Source: Rugalucina vietnamica
Lineage: Eukaryota; Mollusca; Bivalvia; Lucinida; Lucinidae
Assembly: GCA_964017185.1 (NCBI GenBank)
Contig: OZ024882.1
Coordinates: 37,186,488-37,250,487, forward strand
DNA: 64,000 nucleotides
Direction of reading: 5' to 3'
Shown: positions 33,690 to 45,491 of the stretch, one piece after another
Numbering within the stretch: the first letter of the stretch is position 1
How the letters are laid out: every line of letters begins with the position of its first letter
The notes under the pieces: model-generated
Seen by the model: only the letters and a program-made list of their open reading frames with translations
Told to the model about the DNA's origin: nothing
Database searches by the model: none
Translations under genes and position numbers: made by a program

Positions 33690-34440
33690 ATTATAAGTAC
33701 CGGATAAGGTTACTAAATCAGTGTACTAGATGAGACTATAGTATCATGCAGGTAAATACAAGTACCGATGGAAACTGGAAATATGAGACTCGTATGAGTA
33801 TTAATTCATTTTGAGCCCCGGCTGTGGATAAGATTTAAGCCCGGATGCAGACAAGGGATCAGGCTAGAAAATAGAGAGTAATAAATGTGACCGGAGCATC
33901 ATACAGGTAAATATGAGCATTGACGGAAACTGGAAATATAAGCCGGTTATGAGTATTAAATTGTGAGCCCTGGCTGTGGCCAAACTTTGAGCCCGCATTT
34001 GGGCACTGGATCAGACTAGAAAACCAGAGTAATACATGTACTGGAACATCATGCAGGTAAATATGAAGTTATGAGCCTTGTATGCATATTTAAATGTAAG
34101 CCAGGTATGTGGCTGAAATATGAGCCCCGGATGTGGCTGAAATCAGAGCCTCGGATATGGCTAAAAAGTAAAGCTTCAGATGCGGCTGAAAATCAAAGCT
34201 CGGATGCTGCTGAAGTGTGAGCCCCGGAAGTGGCTGTAACTTGAGCATAGGGAATTGCTGAAATGAGAGCCTCGGATATGGCTGAAAAGTAAAGCTTCAG
34301 ATGCGGCTGAAAATCAAAGCTCGGATGCTGCTAAATTGTGAGCCCCGGAAGTGGCTGAAACGTGAGCCTTGGAAGTGGCTGAAATGTTTCGGATGTGGCT
34401 AAAAATCCATTGCGTCATCAGATCATGTGCTATGCAGATT
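33690..34440. repeat. Nested minisatellite built on GGATGTGGCTGAAA
   Basis: From 34080 the sequence is a string of 22-24 bp units (GAGCCCCGGATGTGGCTGAA and variants). A six-unit block at 34134-34208 recurs at 34255-34333, so higher-order repeats are present. To the left (33740-34060), longer units of about 160 bp share GCAGGTAAATA..AGTA/GCATT..GGAAACTGGAAATA. Confidence 0.75.
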
Positions 34441-34897
34441 GTCACTATTGATGATGTGAGCTAAGGGGCGATAATGCTAAAAATCAAAGCCCGGAGTGGC
34501 TGAAAATAAAAGCCCTGGATGCTGGATGTGACAGAACGCGAATGTTTGATGTGTCAGTAAGTAATGATCAGACCCCGTAATATAGACTGGAGGTATTAAA
34601 AATAAACCAATTTTATTAACAGTTTCGGATTAGTGATGTTAAAATGTAGACAGTAAACACAGAGGTAGTAAAGCCAGAAACGATGCAAATGGTTGCACAG
34701 TTGCAGCAGTATGAGCATCAAGATATGCATAATTGATAACAATTTAGTAGGGTTAGAGTGATAGAAAACGGAATTTGACAAAACTTGTCCTGCCATGGAA
34801 TCAGTACAATTGTTATGGCTATCGAAGTTGATTCGGTAAAGGTAAGAGGCGAGTCAATGTGTATTTAAAACGAATCACACTCTGCAAAATAGCTTAA

Positions 34898-35542
34898 GGT
34901 GGCAAGGGATAGTAAATTTGGTACCTATGCTGGCCGCGGCCAGTTTCAATATTTGATTGTTAATAAGAAGCTCATGTGTAAGCATGCAATTACTTTCTCT
35001 GTTCAAAAGTGTTCTAGATAGGATGAAAATCTGATTTAGACAACAAACATTCAACTGCAACTGTTCTCAGGCTGACAGTTACAGTTTTATTTTTACCCCA
35101 CCCACTAATTTTTGCATAGAAAAATGCAAGAAAACTCTGAACTGTCAAACGGTACAGCAAATTACTTGCAAACACAAGGCATCCAGAGCATGTCTGGTTT
35201 AATTCACCAGTCAAATAGAATAAAGATCACGAATCCCAAAGTACCTCACAACCAGTAAACTTTTTCAGTAATCGTCTCCGAAAAATACCCACTTTTTAAA
35301 CCCGGAAGCACACACTGCAGATTTCAAAAGCCGCAATGACCTTGACCTTTCATCATGCATACAGAGCTAGCATTTGGATCCAGAATTTAGCCATTTTTGA
35401 CAAAAACAATTGTTCTAAAAATGAAAATGGACCAATCTTATTTATTCATTGCATTTTAGAGGAACAATGATGGCTTTTTCAACCCCTATGCTAAAATATC
35501 TTTAAAATCCTCGGGACCAATACGAAACTATCCCTTGCCACC
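34898..35542. mobile_element. PIF/Harbinger-like MITE with TAA target duplication
   Basis: Terminal repeats GGTGGCAAGGGATAGT and its complement, flanked directly by TAA on both sides (34895-34897 and 35543-35545). 645 bp, non-coding. The 3-bp T-A-A duplication is the PIF/Harbinger hallmark; the superfamily call rests on that alone. Confidence 0.72.
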
Positions 35543-35545
35543 TAA

Positions 35546-36609
35546 CATGAAGATAACAGATGGGTAAGTTCGTTTTATACAAGTACGTTTTGTAAAATAA
35601 ACTATATATAAAATGGCGAAAAATAAGATGAATGAGAGAAAAGTCGTATTCGGTATAGCATTAGAATTATAGAGGCTGCGGAAACAAAAATATATGCGTT
35701 AAACAAAAGAGCATTACCTAGAATTATAACAGAAAATTGTTTTGGAAAGTTGAGCAAATACTATTCAAAGGTAGAGAAAGTTTAATCGTATCGCAGTAAG
35801 CACCAGGGTGTTTCAAATTAAAAACAGGAATGTTGATATCGGATTTCAATGATCAGTCACATTCATTGTGAATTATTTTAAACAGAAGAGTTTGAGTAAC
35901 ATATCGGTTATTCTCGTTTCGTCATGCTATGTTTTTCATTGTTTGTTTTCAGAATGTTCGCAGAATGGCGTAAGAGCGAAACTTGTTTTCCAAAGGACAG
36001 AATGCGGGAGCATAAACGTTGATAGAACGCTTGACAATTATACAGTGAAATTGTGAGCTGTCGGTATGCTAAGGCAGCTCGTTGATGTGTTTAGATTTTA
36101 AGATTGGTTCTCATAAATGAACTAAATGTGCACAGTAAAATGTTGACATTTGTTTCAATTAATAGTTAGATTTTAATTAGAGAAAATTGAGCTCAGAATT
36201 AAGTGTCATGTAGGAAACGGTCTATCTAGGTCAAAGAGATACACGTTGTATTTTTCTGATAAGCACATTTTTACACAAATTTAATCTAATTTAATCTAAT
36301 TGCCTGAAAATATTGGACCTCGTTTTGCGATGTCAAATGTCGTGGGGTAATGCACAAGCTTGTGTTTGCAAACTTTCTGTGTCTGAATTGGCTGTGTGGT
36401 TATGATGGTTAATGGTTGGAGCTTAAAGCTGAAGAGAGCATGTTTGTAAGGTTTGAATCATTGACAAGTAGGTCAAACATGTATTCTTTTGTGGTTAGAG
36501 GATTGTTTATAGAGCTTCGTTTGTTCCAATCATATGCTGGTAATTTAAAAATTGTTTTTAATCTATACAAATTTTGGCACTTTACACGCGTCTATCCTTT
36601 GTATCATTC
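35546..36609. other. No gene seen
   Basis: AT-rich sequence with short random ORFs only and no recognisable repeats beyond a CTAATTTAATCTAATTTAAT-like wobble near 36285. Confidence 0.45.
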
Positions 36610-36660
36610 TAAAGTGCGCCACATTGCATCAAATGTGTTGTTTTGATTTGTTGCCGAAGT
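36610..36660 (+). repeat. 51-bp perfect direct repeat, copy 1
   Basis: TAAAGTGCGCCACATTGCAT to TTGCCGAAGT, identical to 37196-37246. The 535 bp between the copies includes the 67-bp repeat shared with 27936 (at 36675-36741). Confidence 0.85.
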
Positions 36661-37195
36661 GGAGAATAGACTAAATATTTCGATCGTTTCATCGAATAGA
36701 TCGAAATAGTTGTCTATGCGACACGAGAGCGCGACTAATTTGTCGTAGTATACTGGAGGCTATGCACGTACGATTCAGTGAGTAAGCGTTTTTACTGTGA
36801 TTTTGAAGTTCAGTTTCTAGGGCACTCTCGAAGTGAACAGCTTTGTACCAAAATTTGTATAGATATGATGGTCTTAAGGTGTTAGATTGCCACCTTCCCA
36901 CTAGGAATATACTGCAAGGCACGTAATCTACAGCTATTTTAACCGAAACGCTAGCAAAAAATAAGGGCTGGTTTAGGTATGTTTTTGCTGGGCGGCGGGT
37001 ATTCTTTACGGGGTCGAGATCATCCACAGTAGACCTCTGAAAGTGACCCAGCGATTGTCCGATACTTAAGCTACACATTTAAATCAAGTCACACTAATTT
37101 TGGTCTTTCAAATTTATCCTTCAACCGCATGTTTATTTTACGAAATAAACAATCCGTCAGTGCTGTCACTTTCTCATGTTCACTTCACTTCACAA

Positions 37196-37246
37196 TAAAG
37201 TGCGCCACATTGCATCAAATGTGTTGTTTTGATTTGTTGCCGAAGT
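37196..37246 (+). repeat. 51-bp perfect direct repeat, copy 2
   Basis: Identical to 36610-36660 and in the same orientation. Perfect identity against AT-rich diverged surroundings suggests a recent duplication or gene conversion. Confidence 0.85.
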
Positions 37247-37707
37247 TCGATAGTTTTTCCCACCCATCTGACAAGCATATCCCAATGTGTGCTTGTCAGA
37301 GGTTTTTCTATGCCAATCTTTGCCAATAGAAATATACATCTATTTGTTTACTTGCATGTAAGGAAGTAATAAGTTTGATGTCAACTGCTAGTGACTAAAA
37401 TACTATATAAAAGTGGGGTATAAGGGGGTATTTATTTCACGAACATGTTTTCCTGACGACAAAACAGGTTTGTTCAATTGGCAGCTGATAACTGTTGTAA
37501 CAGTAGTTTTCTGAACTAATGAATCTGGGAAAAACAAAACTAAGCTTATTCGTGGATTAAAATCTTCTAGCATAAAAATCAACAGTATTAGAGATATACA
37601 TGTACATTGGATGTAAAGTTCAAATTGATAACGAAATAAAGCATATACAGTATCGATCTATAGCAGACATCATGTTTTTGTTGTGTGTCTTTTTTGTTGT
37701 TGTTTTA

Positions 37708-38374
37708 GCTCACAATGTGAGCTTATAGTATAGTAGTAGAGCCGGCGTCCGTGCGTGCGTCCGTTCACATTTTCAAACTTAAATATCTCTAAGACAACAA
37801 GGCCAACCGTGATCAAATTTTATCCAAAGCATCATTGAGGAGGGGGAAAGGTTGTGAGAGTTTCAGCCAGGTCGGATCAGAACTCTGGTTTCCATGGCAA
37901 CAGATAGCTTCCATAGACTTACAATGGGAAAACATGAAAAGAAAATCTTCTCCAAAACCACATGACACAGAGCTTTCATATTTTGTGTGTAGCAATGAAT
38001 AGTGGTCCTCTTTATAAATCCTGCAAACCGTGCCCCCTGGGGGTCAAAAATGGCCTCGCCCCGGCGGTCATTACCTCCCATAGACTTACAATAGGAAAAC
38101 ATAAAAAGTCTTTTCTCCGAATCCACAAGGCACATACCCCTGGGGTCAAATCTGGCCCCACCCCGGGGGTCATTATAGGACCCTGACCTTGTATGATGAT
38201 ATTTTGAAATGACAATCCATACACAATCCAGACGAGAGCTGTTCTGCTGATGTAATTAGGGTTTCAAGGTCACATGACCAAGATGGCCACCATACCCATA
38301 TATGGTAAAAACCCCAACTACTTTGTCCAGTGACTGTACTTGTTGACTCTCAGGTGAGCGATTGTTGCCCTTAA
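37708..38374 (-). mobile_element. Family B HINE-like element (B5), inverted short copy
   Basis: Reverse orientation of B2: starts GCTCACAATGTGAGC, then GCCGGCGTCCGTGCGTGCGT. The core has TTTCCATGGCAACAGATAGC and GGTCACATGACCAAGATGGC. It ends CTCAGGTGAGCGATTGTTGC, CCTTAAGC, TA. Both ends are slightly decayed. 667 bp, non-coding. Confidence 0.68.
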
Positions 38375-38376
38375 GC

Positions 38377-39161
38377 TACTTTTTTTTCGTTTTAGTTCTT
38401 AACCGCTCGGCCTTGGGGGGCCGCCTCATGTGAATTTGATTTTTAATTACATGTATTGTAATACCACGTATAGGAGGGTAATTTACTACAGGTCAGAGCA
38501 CAACTCGAAACTTAACAAAATATTAAAATTGTACGACAAAACATAATAGCAGGCAATGTCAACATTATAATCATAACATTAATTATGCTGCTGAAAACCT
38601 GTCCGATTAAGCACTGGTAACCTTAGTTAAAGACTTGCATATTACAGCCAAAATGAGTTAAGTGATCGAATTCGGGTCAAATTTTGTCCCAAAACGTTCT
38701 TGGCTTAGATTTCTATTTTTTGCATTTTTTTCGACTATGTGACATCTGCCAAGTAAATTGTGATGTTTAAAAAATGTTAGCAACCCGAATTTTTCAATTT
38801 TATAGCTTCTCGAACAACAACACTGAAATCTAATGTGAGCTACGTTACTGTGGAAGGTTATTATAGAACATGCAATATACGTGTGTGACAAGGAATGACG
38901 CCGTATTCAATGGTTCTGAAGCTTATATTTCAAAATTGTCTTTTCTTTGCTTGAAAACAAGTGTTACATGTAAATTTTGTGACATAATTGCTTTCTTAGC
39001 GTAGTTCGAATGTTGGACCCAAAGGAAAAAAAATAAAAATCCGTTGTTTTATTATAAATGCAAAGGTTGTTTTGCTGATTTTCCATCCACGTTTGAAGAC
39101 TAATCAAGAAATGATATAGTTTTGATTTAGAATAGATATGATCAATATCAGAACTACATAC
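38377..39161. other. No gene seen; left flank of the LTR element
   Basis: AT-rich sequence, no coding signal. Ends in ATAC, the presumed target duplication of the retrotransposon that follows. Confidence 0.5.
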
Positions 39162-40293
39162 TGTGACGAAATGAGAGCTGCATGCAAGCCAAACTAGGCA
39201 AACTTACCGTCTATGATGGTCACACCCAGTCTCCCGAATGAAGCCCTCTGTATTTATTGTATTTTCATTCAGAAATTGCTTGAAATGTCTTTATATGCAA
39301 TGTATTTCCTTGTTTTCGTATTGAAATTCACAACTTTCATGGAGGCCGCCATGTTTCAATCAGATCGATAAACGCTTGCAATCAAACGCCTCACTCAATG
39401 AATTGATAATGGACGGAACCATTTTATATGAGGAAAACAAGACATGTTTTTTTAAAGATTTAATTCTTTGAAATATGAAAATGCAAGAAGCATTTAGCAG
39501 AATATCATGTATGAATACGAATCATTTACTTTCTTGTAGATTTAAGGTAAAGAAACCTCCAATTATCATACTTATCAGATTTATGAGTTCAACCTGTTCC
39601 CCTAGATGGCTAATGGTACAGCCCAAATATGGGTATAAAAGCGAGCGAAAATTGAGAATTGCCGTCTTGCTGTCCAGTTATTCAGACGGTGCAGATCGAA
39701 ATAAGCAGTAGACAGTTGTGATTGTCAACTGGAGAAAGCTTCGTGGCACGAACTGAAGGCAGTGTTAGGTTTCTAAGGGATCATTGCGATACCTGGAGAC
39801 CAAAGCATTGCTTAAGTTCATCATAGTGCTGAGCACACCTGAGGCCTATACGGTTTAAAGGACCATTGCGGTACTTGAACCAGCTGGTCTCAGACAAGCT
39901 CTTGGGAAGCTCCAGAGACATATTGGCTATAGAGAGATAGCCATATAGACGTTTAGGCTATAGGATAGCCTTGCAACTAGGAGTTGCAAACCGTAGAGTT
40001 GTGGGAAGGTTTGACTTGGATAGTCTTTGAGCAGCAAGTGGTCTGTGAGGTTTCAGACCATCTCAGTTGAGAACAGCTTGAACTCGTATATGTTTTCTGG
40101 TGATTATTCTGTGATTCTTTTATTGCTCAATGAAATCCTAATCAAGATTGTAGACAAAGTAGTCTAGTTTTTGTTGTAAATTAGTTTATGCATAACCAAT
40201 CATTTGACAATCAGTCCTGTGGAAAATTTATATAGTGTTTTTAATTGTTGAATTTGTGGATAGGACCGCTCGGAACATTACCAAAACGTTACA
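39162..40293 (+). repeat. 5' LTR
   Basis: 1132 bp. Carries a TATAAAA box (39634-39640) that probably starts transcription. The 78-codon frame inside the LTR is duplicated in the other LTR and has no recognisable domain. Confidence 0.93.
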
Positions 40294-40294
40294 G

Positions 40295-40312
40295 TGGTGG
40301 CAGCGGTGGGAT
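40295..40312 (+). other. Primer-binding site for tRNA-Leu
   Basis: TGGTGGCAGCGGTGGGAT is complementary to a Leu tRNA 3' end (..ATCCCACCGCTGCCA plus CCA). Leu priming is also known for Steamer, the bivalve leukaemia-associated element, though this element's 1.1-kb LTRs are far longer than Steamer's. Confidence 0.75.
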
Positions 40313-40360
40313 ATTTGATAAACTAACATTATCACGAATCCAAGCTTAAATCTAAGAAAT

Positions 40361-43300
40361 ATGGACGATCAGGATAGTCCAGGAAGGCTTCAAGCCTCTG
40401 TGATGATGATTGAAAAGCGGCTGGAAGTCATGAGGAAAAAGAGTGAGGCCAGCCTGCTTCAGAACGAAATTTTCTCTTTGGAAAGCGAGCTGCGTCAGCT
40501 GGAGCTGCAACATGAGGATGTAGAGATGCGAGAACAGACTAGTGAGCAAAGGCCGAGAAGGGTTCTGCCAGAAATACCCAGAGGTAGAAGGGCTCACATA
40601 GGCACTGAGGAACCACCCCAGCTGAACCTGTATGATGACAGTAGCATAGGGGGCACTTATACCCCATTGCCAAGACCACAACCAGGGACTGCAAATGTGC
40701 AGGAGGCAGGACATATGCCCATCACCTCGACTCCAAATGTAGCTCAGCCAAGCTCACAAGCAAGTGGAAGCGTAAAAGTGAAACCAGCTACGTTTGACGG
40801 CACAGGCTCCTGGCTAGACTACCGGGCTCACTTTGATGCAGTGGCTGAAATAAATAGATGGAGCCAGACAGAGAAAGGCTTATACTTGGCTGTTTCATTG
40901 AGAGGACAAGCCCAGGGCGTGTTCGGGAACCTCTCAACACAGTCCAAAAACTATGATAAGCTGGTGCAAGCGTTGGAGCAGCGATTTGCTCCACCAAACC
41001 AGACAGAACTGTATAGAGTACAGTTAAGAGAAAGAAGACAGACTGCATCAGAAACGTTGTCAGCGTTAGGCCAGGACATAAGAAGATTGGCAAACTTGGC
41101 ATACCCGACTGCACCAATCGATGTACGGGACACCCTGGCCAAGGAGCAATTTATTGACGCTCTGCATAGTTCTGACATGCGATTACGAGTGAAACAAGCC
41201 AGGCCAAGCGATTTAAATGATGCAGTTCGCCATGCTGTCGAACTCGAGGCTTACAATAGGGCTGAGAAACGAAAAACTGAGGGTGAAGGATATTTGCGCT
41301 CAACCAATGCCATGGAGCAGAAGACGAGCACCGATTCAAAGTCGGACAGTCAAAGTGATAAGTTCGAAGCTTTGACAAATACACTTCAGCTGATTCAGAA
41401 GGAGCTGAAATCACTGAAGACACAGAAATCAGAATACAGGGATGGTAGATCACAGGGTGATCGGAGGCCTTATCAGAGACCCCAACCATACCCACGCACA
41501 CAAAACTCGTCTGAGAGACAGACCTGGAAACGAAGATGTTTCACATGTGGCTCAGAAGATCATTTAGCAAGAGACTGTGAGCAGAACCAAGCAAAATCGG
41601 GAAATCAGCAGCAGGACAAGGACAAAGGTTCTGGGAAGAGTGCCAAGGTGTCTGGCATACACAACTCTGGGTTGTTTGTTTCAGCACTTGTGAACGGCCA
41701 GCCAATTAATTGCCTACTAGATACTGGAGCTACCTTGACCATAATATCTACAAAGGTCTGGGAAACATTGGACCGTTCAAAACTGACTCTGACCGCATTT
41801 GATCAAAACATTTCTACCGCATCGGGGAGTCCTATAGAAGTGACAGGAAGAACAAGGGTTCAACTTAAAGTAGCGGATTACTTGTGCTATCTGGATGTGG
41901 TGATAGCAAATATAGACAATGAGCTGATATTGGGTCTTGATTTCTTGAAAAAGATGAATTGTAGAATAGATGTTGCGAAGGAAACTCTGGACATACAAGA
42001 CCGTTCAGTAAAATTGGACAGCCTCGGCTATATTGGATGCAGTAGAATCATTGCCAGAGAAATGATCCAAATACCACCTCGGTCAGAGAAAATAATCCAA
42101 GGGAAGATGGTTGAGTCCACCCTGGAAAATGGTAGATTATGCATGATTGAGCCATCAGATAATTTCCTCAAGAAGGGAAAAGCTATGGTTGCTAAAACCT
42201 TGACATATAGCCAGAACACAGTACCAGTACGGCTTATGAATGTTTCTGATGAAACATGCAGCATATACCCTGGGACAAACATAGCCAATGCATGTTCTGT
42301 CATAGAGGTACAAAAAGTAAGGAGCAAGGCTACACCAGTTGGAAAAGCAGTTCCAGATCATCTGGCTGATTTATACCAGAGAACGGTCGAAGGCATGAGC
42401 AGTAGTCAACAGAAACGAGTTGCTCACTTGCTCAACAAGTACTCATCAGTGTTTTCTGAAACTGATGATGATATTGGACGAACCGGGGTTTTGAAGCATC
42501 GAATACCAACAGGTGATGCACAGCCCATCAAACAGCCACTTAGAAGGGTTCCATATCATATGCAGAAAGAGATGGACGAGCAAATCGACAATATGTTGCA
42601 GAAGGATGTCATTACACCCTCAAAGAGTCCATGGGCCAGTGGCATTGTACTAGTAAAGAAAAAGGATGGAAGCAAACGCTTTTGTGTCGATTATCGCAGA
42701 TTGAATGATGTCACGATAAAGGACGCTTACCCACTGCCCAGGATAGACGAATCCTTAGATCAGCTAGCAGGATCATGTTGGTTTTCTTGTTTGGACATGA
42801 ATTCCGGATATTGGCAAGTGGAGCTTGACCAAGAAGACAGAAAGAAAACAGCATTCATCAGTAGGAAAGGTTTGTTCGAGTTCAAAGTTTTGCCATTCGG
42901 GCTCTGTAATGCGCCAGCGACATTCGAGAGGTTGGTTGAAATAGTGTTAGCTGGACTGCATTGGGAAACATGCTTAGTGTACCTTGACGACATCATAGTC
43001 TGTGGGAAGACGTTCGATGACATGGTGAAAAATCTTGATGATGTTCTGGCAAGGTTACAAGAAGCTGGCTTAAAATTAAAAGCCAGGAAGTGCCAGCTGT
43101 TTGCCAAAAGGGTAGAATTTCTCGGACATGTAATCTCAGAAGAAGGTATCAGCACAGACCCAAAGAAGACAGAATGTGTTCGTAATTGGCCAGTACCAAC
43201 GAATGTGAAAGAAGTGAGATCTTTTCTAGGGTTCTGTAGCTATTATCGGCGTTTCATTTTCCGGTTCTCCGAGATAGCCAAACCCCTCCACAAGTTGACA

Positions 43301-45328
43301 GAAAAGGGGTCAAGATTTAAATGGACAGAAGAATGCCAAGACGCATTTCTTCAGCTGAAGAATAAATTGATAAGTGCTCCCATCTTAGCTCACCCCGACT
43401 TTACTGAGAGCTTTATTTTGGACGTAGACGCTTGCGACCAGAGCATAGGAGCCGTGATCTCGCAGAAGATTGATGGAGAGGAACATGCTATTGCTTATGC
43501 AAGTAGAACACTCTCCAAGACAGAACGTCGATATTGTGTTACCAGGAAGGAGTTGCTGGCACTGGTAACGTTCGTCAAGCATTTCAAGCATTACTTGTAT
43601 GGACAAAAATTCCTTGTGAGAACAGATCACAGCTCTTTGAAATGGCTGATGAATTTCAAAAATCCAGAAGGACAAATTGCTCGCTGGATAGAGACTCTTT
43701 CTTCCTATGATATGAAGGTCGAACACAGACCCGGAAGGTTACATAATAATGCCGATGGGGTCAGTAGGATTCCGTGCCATCAATGCAGTAAGAGTGACAA
43801 AGTAAGTGAACATGCCTTAAATGTTGTTGGAACTTCTGAACAGGACAAGCCTGACTTGAAGTCGTTGCAGGAAGGAGATAGAGATATTTGTTTAATCAGA
43901 GGCTGGTTAGAGAGAGGAGAAAAACCAGGCCCAGCAGACATAGCGCGGGAAAGCTATGTTGTGAAAACATTGGTAGGTCAATGGGAAAGACTTGAGATAC
44001 ACAATGAGTTAGTGGTACGAAAATATGAGGTTCAGGACACAGGCATGATAAATTGGCAGGCAATAATGCCACAGTCACAGAGAAGACTCGTACTTAGATT
44101 GTCACACGACGTTCCCTCGTCAGGGCATCTCGGCATCAAGAAAACTTTGAGCAAAGTTAGACAGAATTACTACTGGCCGGGACTAGAGCAAGATGTCAAA
44201 ATATATGTAACCGGGTGCGAAACTTGCCAAAAAGGGAAGGACCCTATTCCAACAAAAAGAGCACCCATGAAAGTTGCCAGAAGTGGATATCCTATGGAAA
44301 GGATAGCAGTAGACATATTGGGTGAACTTCCAGTAACGGAGCGTGGAAACAAATATGTCCTCGTGGTGTCAGATTATTTCAGTAAGTGGACAGAGTGCTA
44401 CCCCATGAGCAATATGGAGGCGTCCACAGTAGCCAGATTGTTGGTAGAACAACTGTTCTCAAGATTTGGAGTGCCAGACCAATTACATTCGGACCAGGGG
44501 CGCCAGTTCGAAAGCAAATTATTTGCAGAGATGTGTGACTTGTTGCAAATTGACAAGACACGCACAACTCCCTATCACCCCCAGTCCGATGGCATGGTTG
44601 AAAGGTTTAATAAAACCTTGTGTTCAATGCTTCGGGCTTACATAAATGAGAACCACTCAAATTGGGATCTGCTCCTACCATATGTGACAATGGCATATAG
44701 GGCTACAGAGCATGAAAGCACAGGGACCAGTCCTAACATGATTATGCTTGGTCACAACACAAGAACCCCCTTGGATCTCATTTATCAAATGCCCCCAAAT
44801 GTAAAGCCAGTACCAGCTAATGAATGGGTCTGGGATCTTCAGGACAGACTAGAATCTGTCCACGCTTTTGTCAGAGAGAACACTGGAATGGCGATTCTGA
44901 GACAGAAGAAGACACATGACAAAAGAGTGTCTATGGAAAACTTTAACACTGATGACAGGGTGTATGTACTGTTTCCTGTCAAGAAACCAGGAGAGACAGT
45001 CAAATTCAAACAATTTTGGAAAGGTCCATTTCAGGTTGTTGAAAAGCTTTCAGATGTTTTGTTGAACATCAATTGTGGCAGAAATGGAACCTTACAAGTT
45101 ATTCACGTCAACAGAGTTCGAAAGGCAAGAAAACAAACATTGATAGGAGAATCAGAAGAAAGAGGAGTGCCTGAACCGGTTGACCAAGAATCGGACAGGT
45201 ATGATTCTCCAGATGAGCAGATGGATAGAGCTGAAACCTCAGATGAGGAAGAACCTTTTGTCGAGACAAGACACAAGCGTGTTGTCAGGAAACCTCGATG
45301 GATGAGAGATTATATTTCTGAGTTCTAG
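40361..45328 (+). CDS. Gag-Pol polyprotein of the LTR retrotransposon
   Basis: One frame of 1655 residues, so no frameshift is needed between gag and pol. Order: coiled N-terminus and Gag (about 1-385), one CCHC zinc knuckle (about 393-406), aspartic protease (about 450-540), reverse transcriptase (about 720-900), RNase H (about 985-1110), integrase zinc domain and catalytic core (about 1245-1420), and a C-terminal tail. The domain order (integrase last) is that of Metaviridae (Ty3/Gypsy). Minus-strand frames across it are shadows. Confidence 0.93.
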   Translation: MDDQDSPGRLQASVMMIEKRLEVMRKKSEASLLQNEIFSLESELRQLELQHEDVEMREQTSEQRPRRVLPEIPRGRRAHIGTEEPPQLNLYDDSSIGGTYTPLPRPQPGTANVQEAGHMPITSTPNVAQPSSQASGSVKVKPATFDGTGSWLDYRAHFDAVAEINRWSQTEKGLYLAVSLRGQAQGVFGNLSTQSKNYDKLVQALEQRFAPPNQTELYRVQLRERRQTASETLSALGQDIRRLANLAYPTAPIDVRDTLAKEQFIDALHSSDMRLRVKQARPSDLNDAVRHAVELEAYNRAEKRKTEGEGYLRSTNAMEQKTSTDSKSDSQSDKFEALTNTLQLIQKELKSLKTQKSEYRDGRSQGDRRPYQRPQPYPRTQNSSERQTWKRRCFTCGSEDHLARDCEQNQAKSGNQQQDKDKGSGKSAKVSGIHNSGLFVSALVNGQPINCLLDTGATLTIISTKVWETLDRSKLTLTAFDQNISTASGSPIEVTGRTRVQLKVADYLCYLDVVIANIDNELILGLDFLKKMNCRIDVAKETLDIQDRSVKLDSLGYIGCSRIIAREMIQIPPRSEKIIQGKMVESTLENGRLCMIEPSDNFLKKGKAMVAKTLTYSQNTVPVRLMNVSDETCSIYPGTNIANACSVIEVQKVRSKATPVGKAVPDHLADLYQRTVEGMSSSQQKRVAHLLNKYSSVFSETDDDIGRTGVLKHRIPTGDAQPIKQPLRRVPYHMQKEMDEQIDNMLQKDVITPSKSPWASGIVLVKKKDGSKRFCVDYRRLNDVTIKDAYPLPRIDESLDQLAGSCWFSCLDMNSGYWQVELDQEDRKKTAFISRKGLFEFKVLPFGLCNAPATFERLVEIVLAGLHWETCLVYLDDIIVCGKTFDDMVKNLDDVLARLQEAGLKLKARKCQLFAKRVEFLGHVISEEGISTDPKKTECVRNWPVPTNVKEVRSFLGFCSYYRRFIFRFSEIAKPLHKLTEKGSRFKWTEECQDAFLQLKNKLISAPILAHPDFTESFILDVDACDQSIGAVISQKIDGEEHAIAYASRTLSKTERRYCVTRKELLALVTFVKHFKHYLYGQKFLVRTDHSSLKWLMNFKNPEGQIARWIETLSSYDMKVEHRPGRLHNNADGVSRIPCHQCSKSDKVSEHALNVVGTSEQDKPDLKSLQEGDRDICLIRGWLERGEKPGPADIARESYVVKTLVGQWERLEIHNELVVRKYEVQDTGMINWQAIMPQSQRRLVLRLSHDVPSSGHLGIKKTLSKVRQNYYWPGLEQDVKIYVTGCETCQKGKDPIPTKRAPMKVARSGYPMERIAVDILGELPVTERGNKYVLVVSDYFSKWTECYPMSNMEASTVARLLVEQLFSRFGVPDQLHSDQGRQFESKLFAEMCDLLQIDKTRTTPYHPQSDGMVERFNKTLCSMLRAYINENHSNWDLLLPYVTMAYRATEHESTGTSPNMIMLGHNTRTPLDLIYQMPPNVKPVPANEWVWDLQDRLESVHAFVRENTGMAILRQKKTHDKRVSMENFNTDDRVYVLFPVKKPGETVKFKQFWKGPFQVVEKLSDVLLNINCGRNGTLQVIHVNRVRKARKQTLIGESEERGVPEPVDQESDRYDSPDEQMDRAETSDEEEPFVETRHKRVVRKPRWMRDYISEF

Positions 45329-45491
45329 AGACAGAACATTTATGAATAAGGACAGAGTAATCATGTGTAGATAATTGATTATGCCAAAGAAGGCAATATA
45401 CAGAATGCATAAAAAAAGAGAAGAAAAATAGAAGAAAAAAATATTTTGTTGTTGTGCATGCGGGGACGCATGAAATCGGAGGCGTGGGTAG

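Noticed and set aside
36689-37078. 129-codon minus-strand frame
   Set aside because: No conserved motif, overlaps a repeat shared with 27936, and lacks a plausible start or splice context.
39475-39711. A 78-codon gene duplicated at 39475 and 45804
   Set aside because: It lies inside the LTRs; duplication is due to the LTR pair and there is no recognisable domain.
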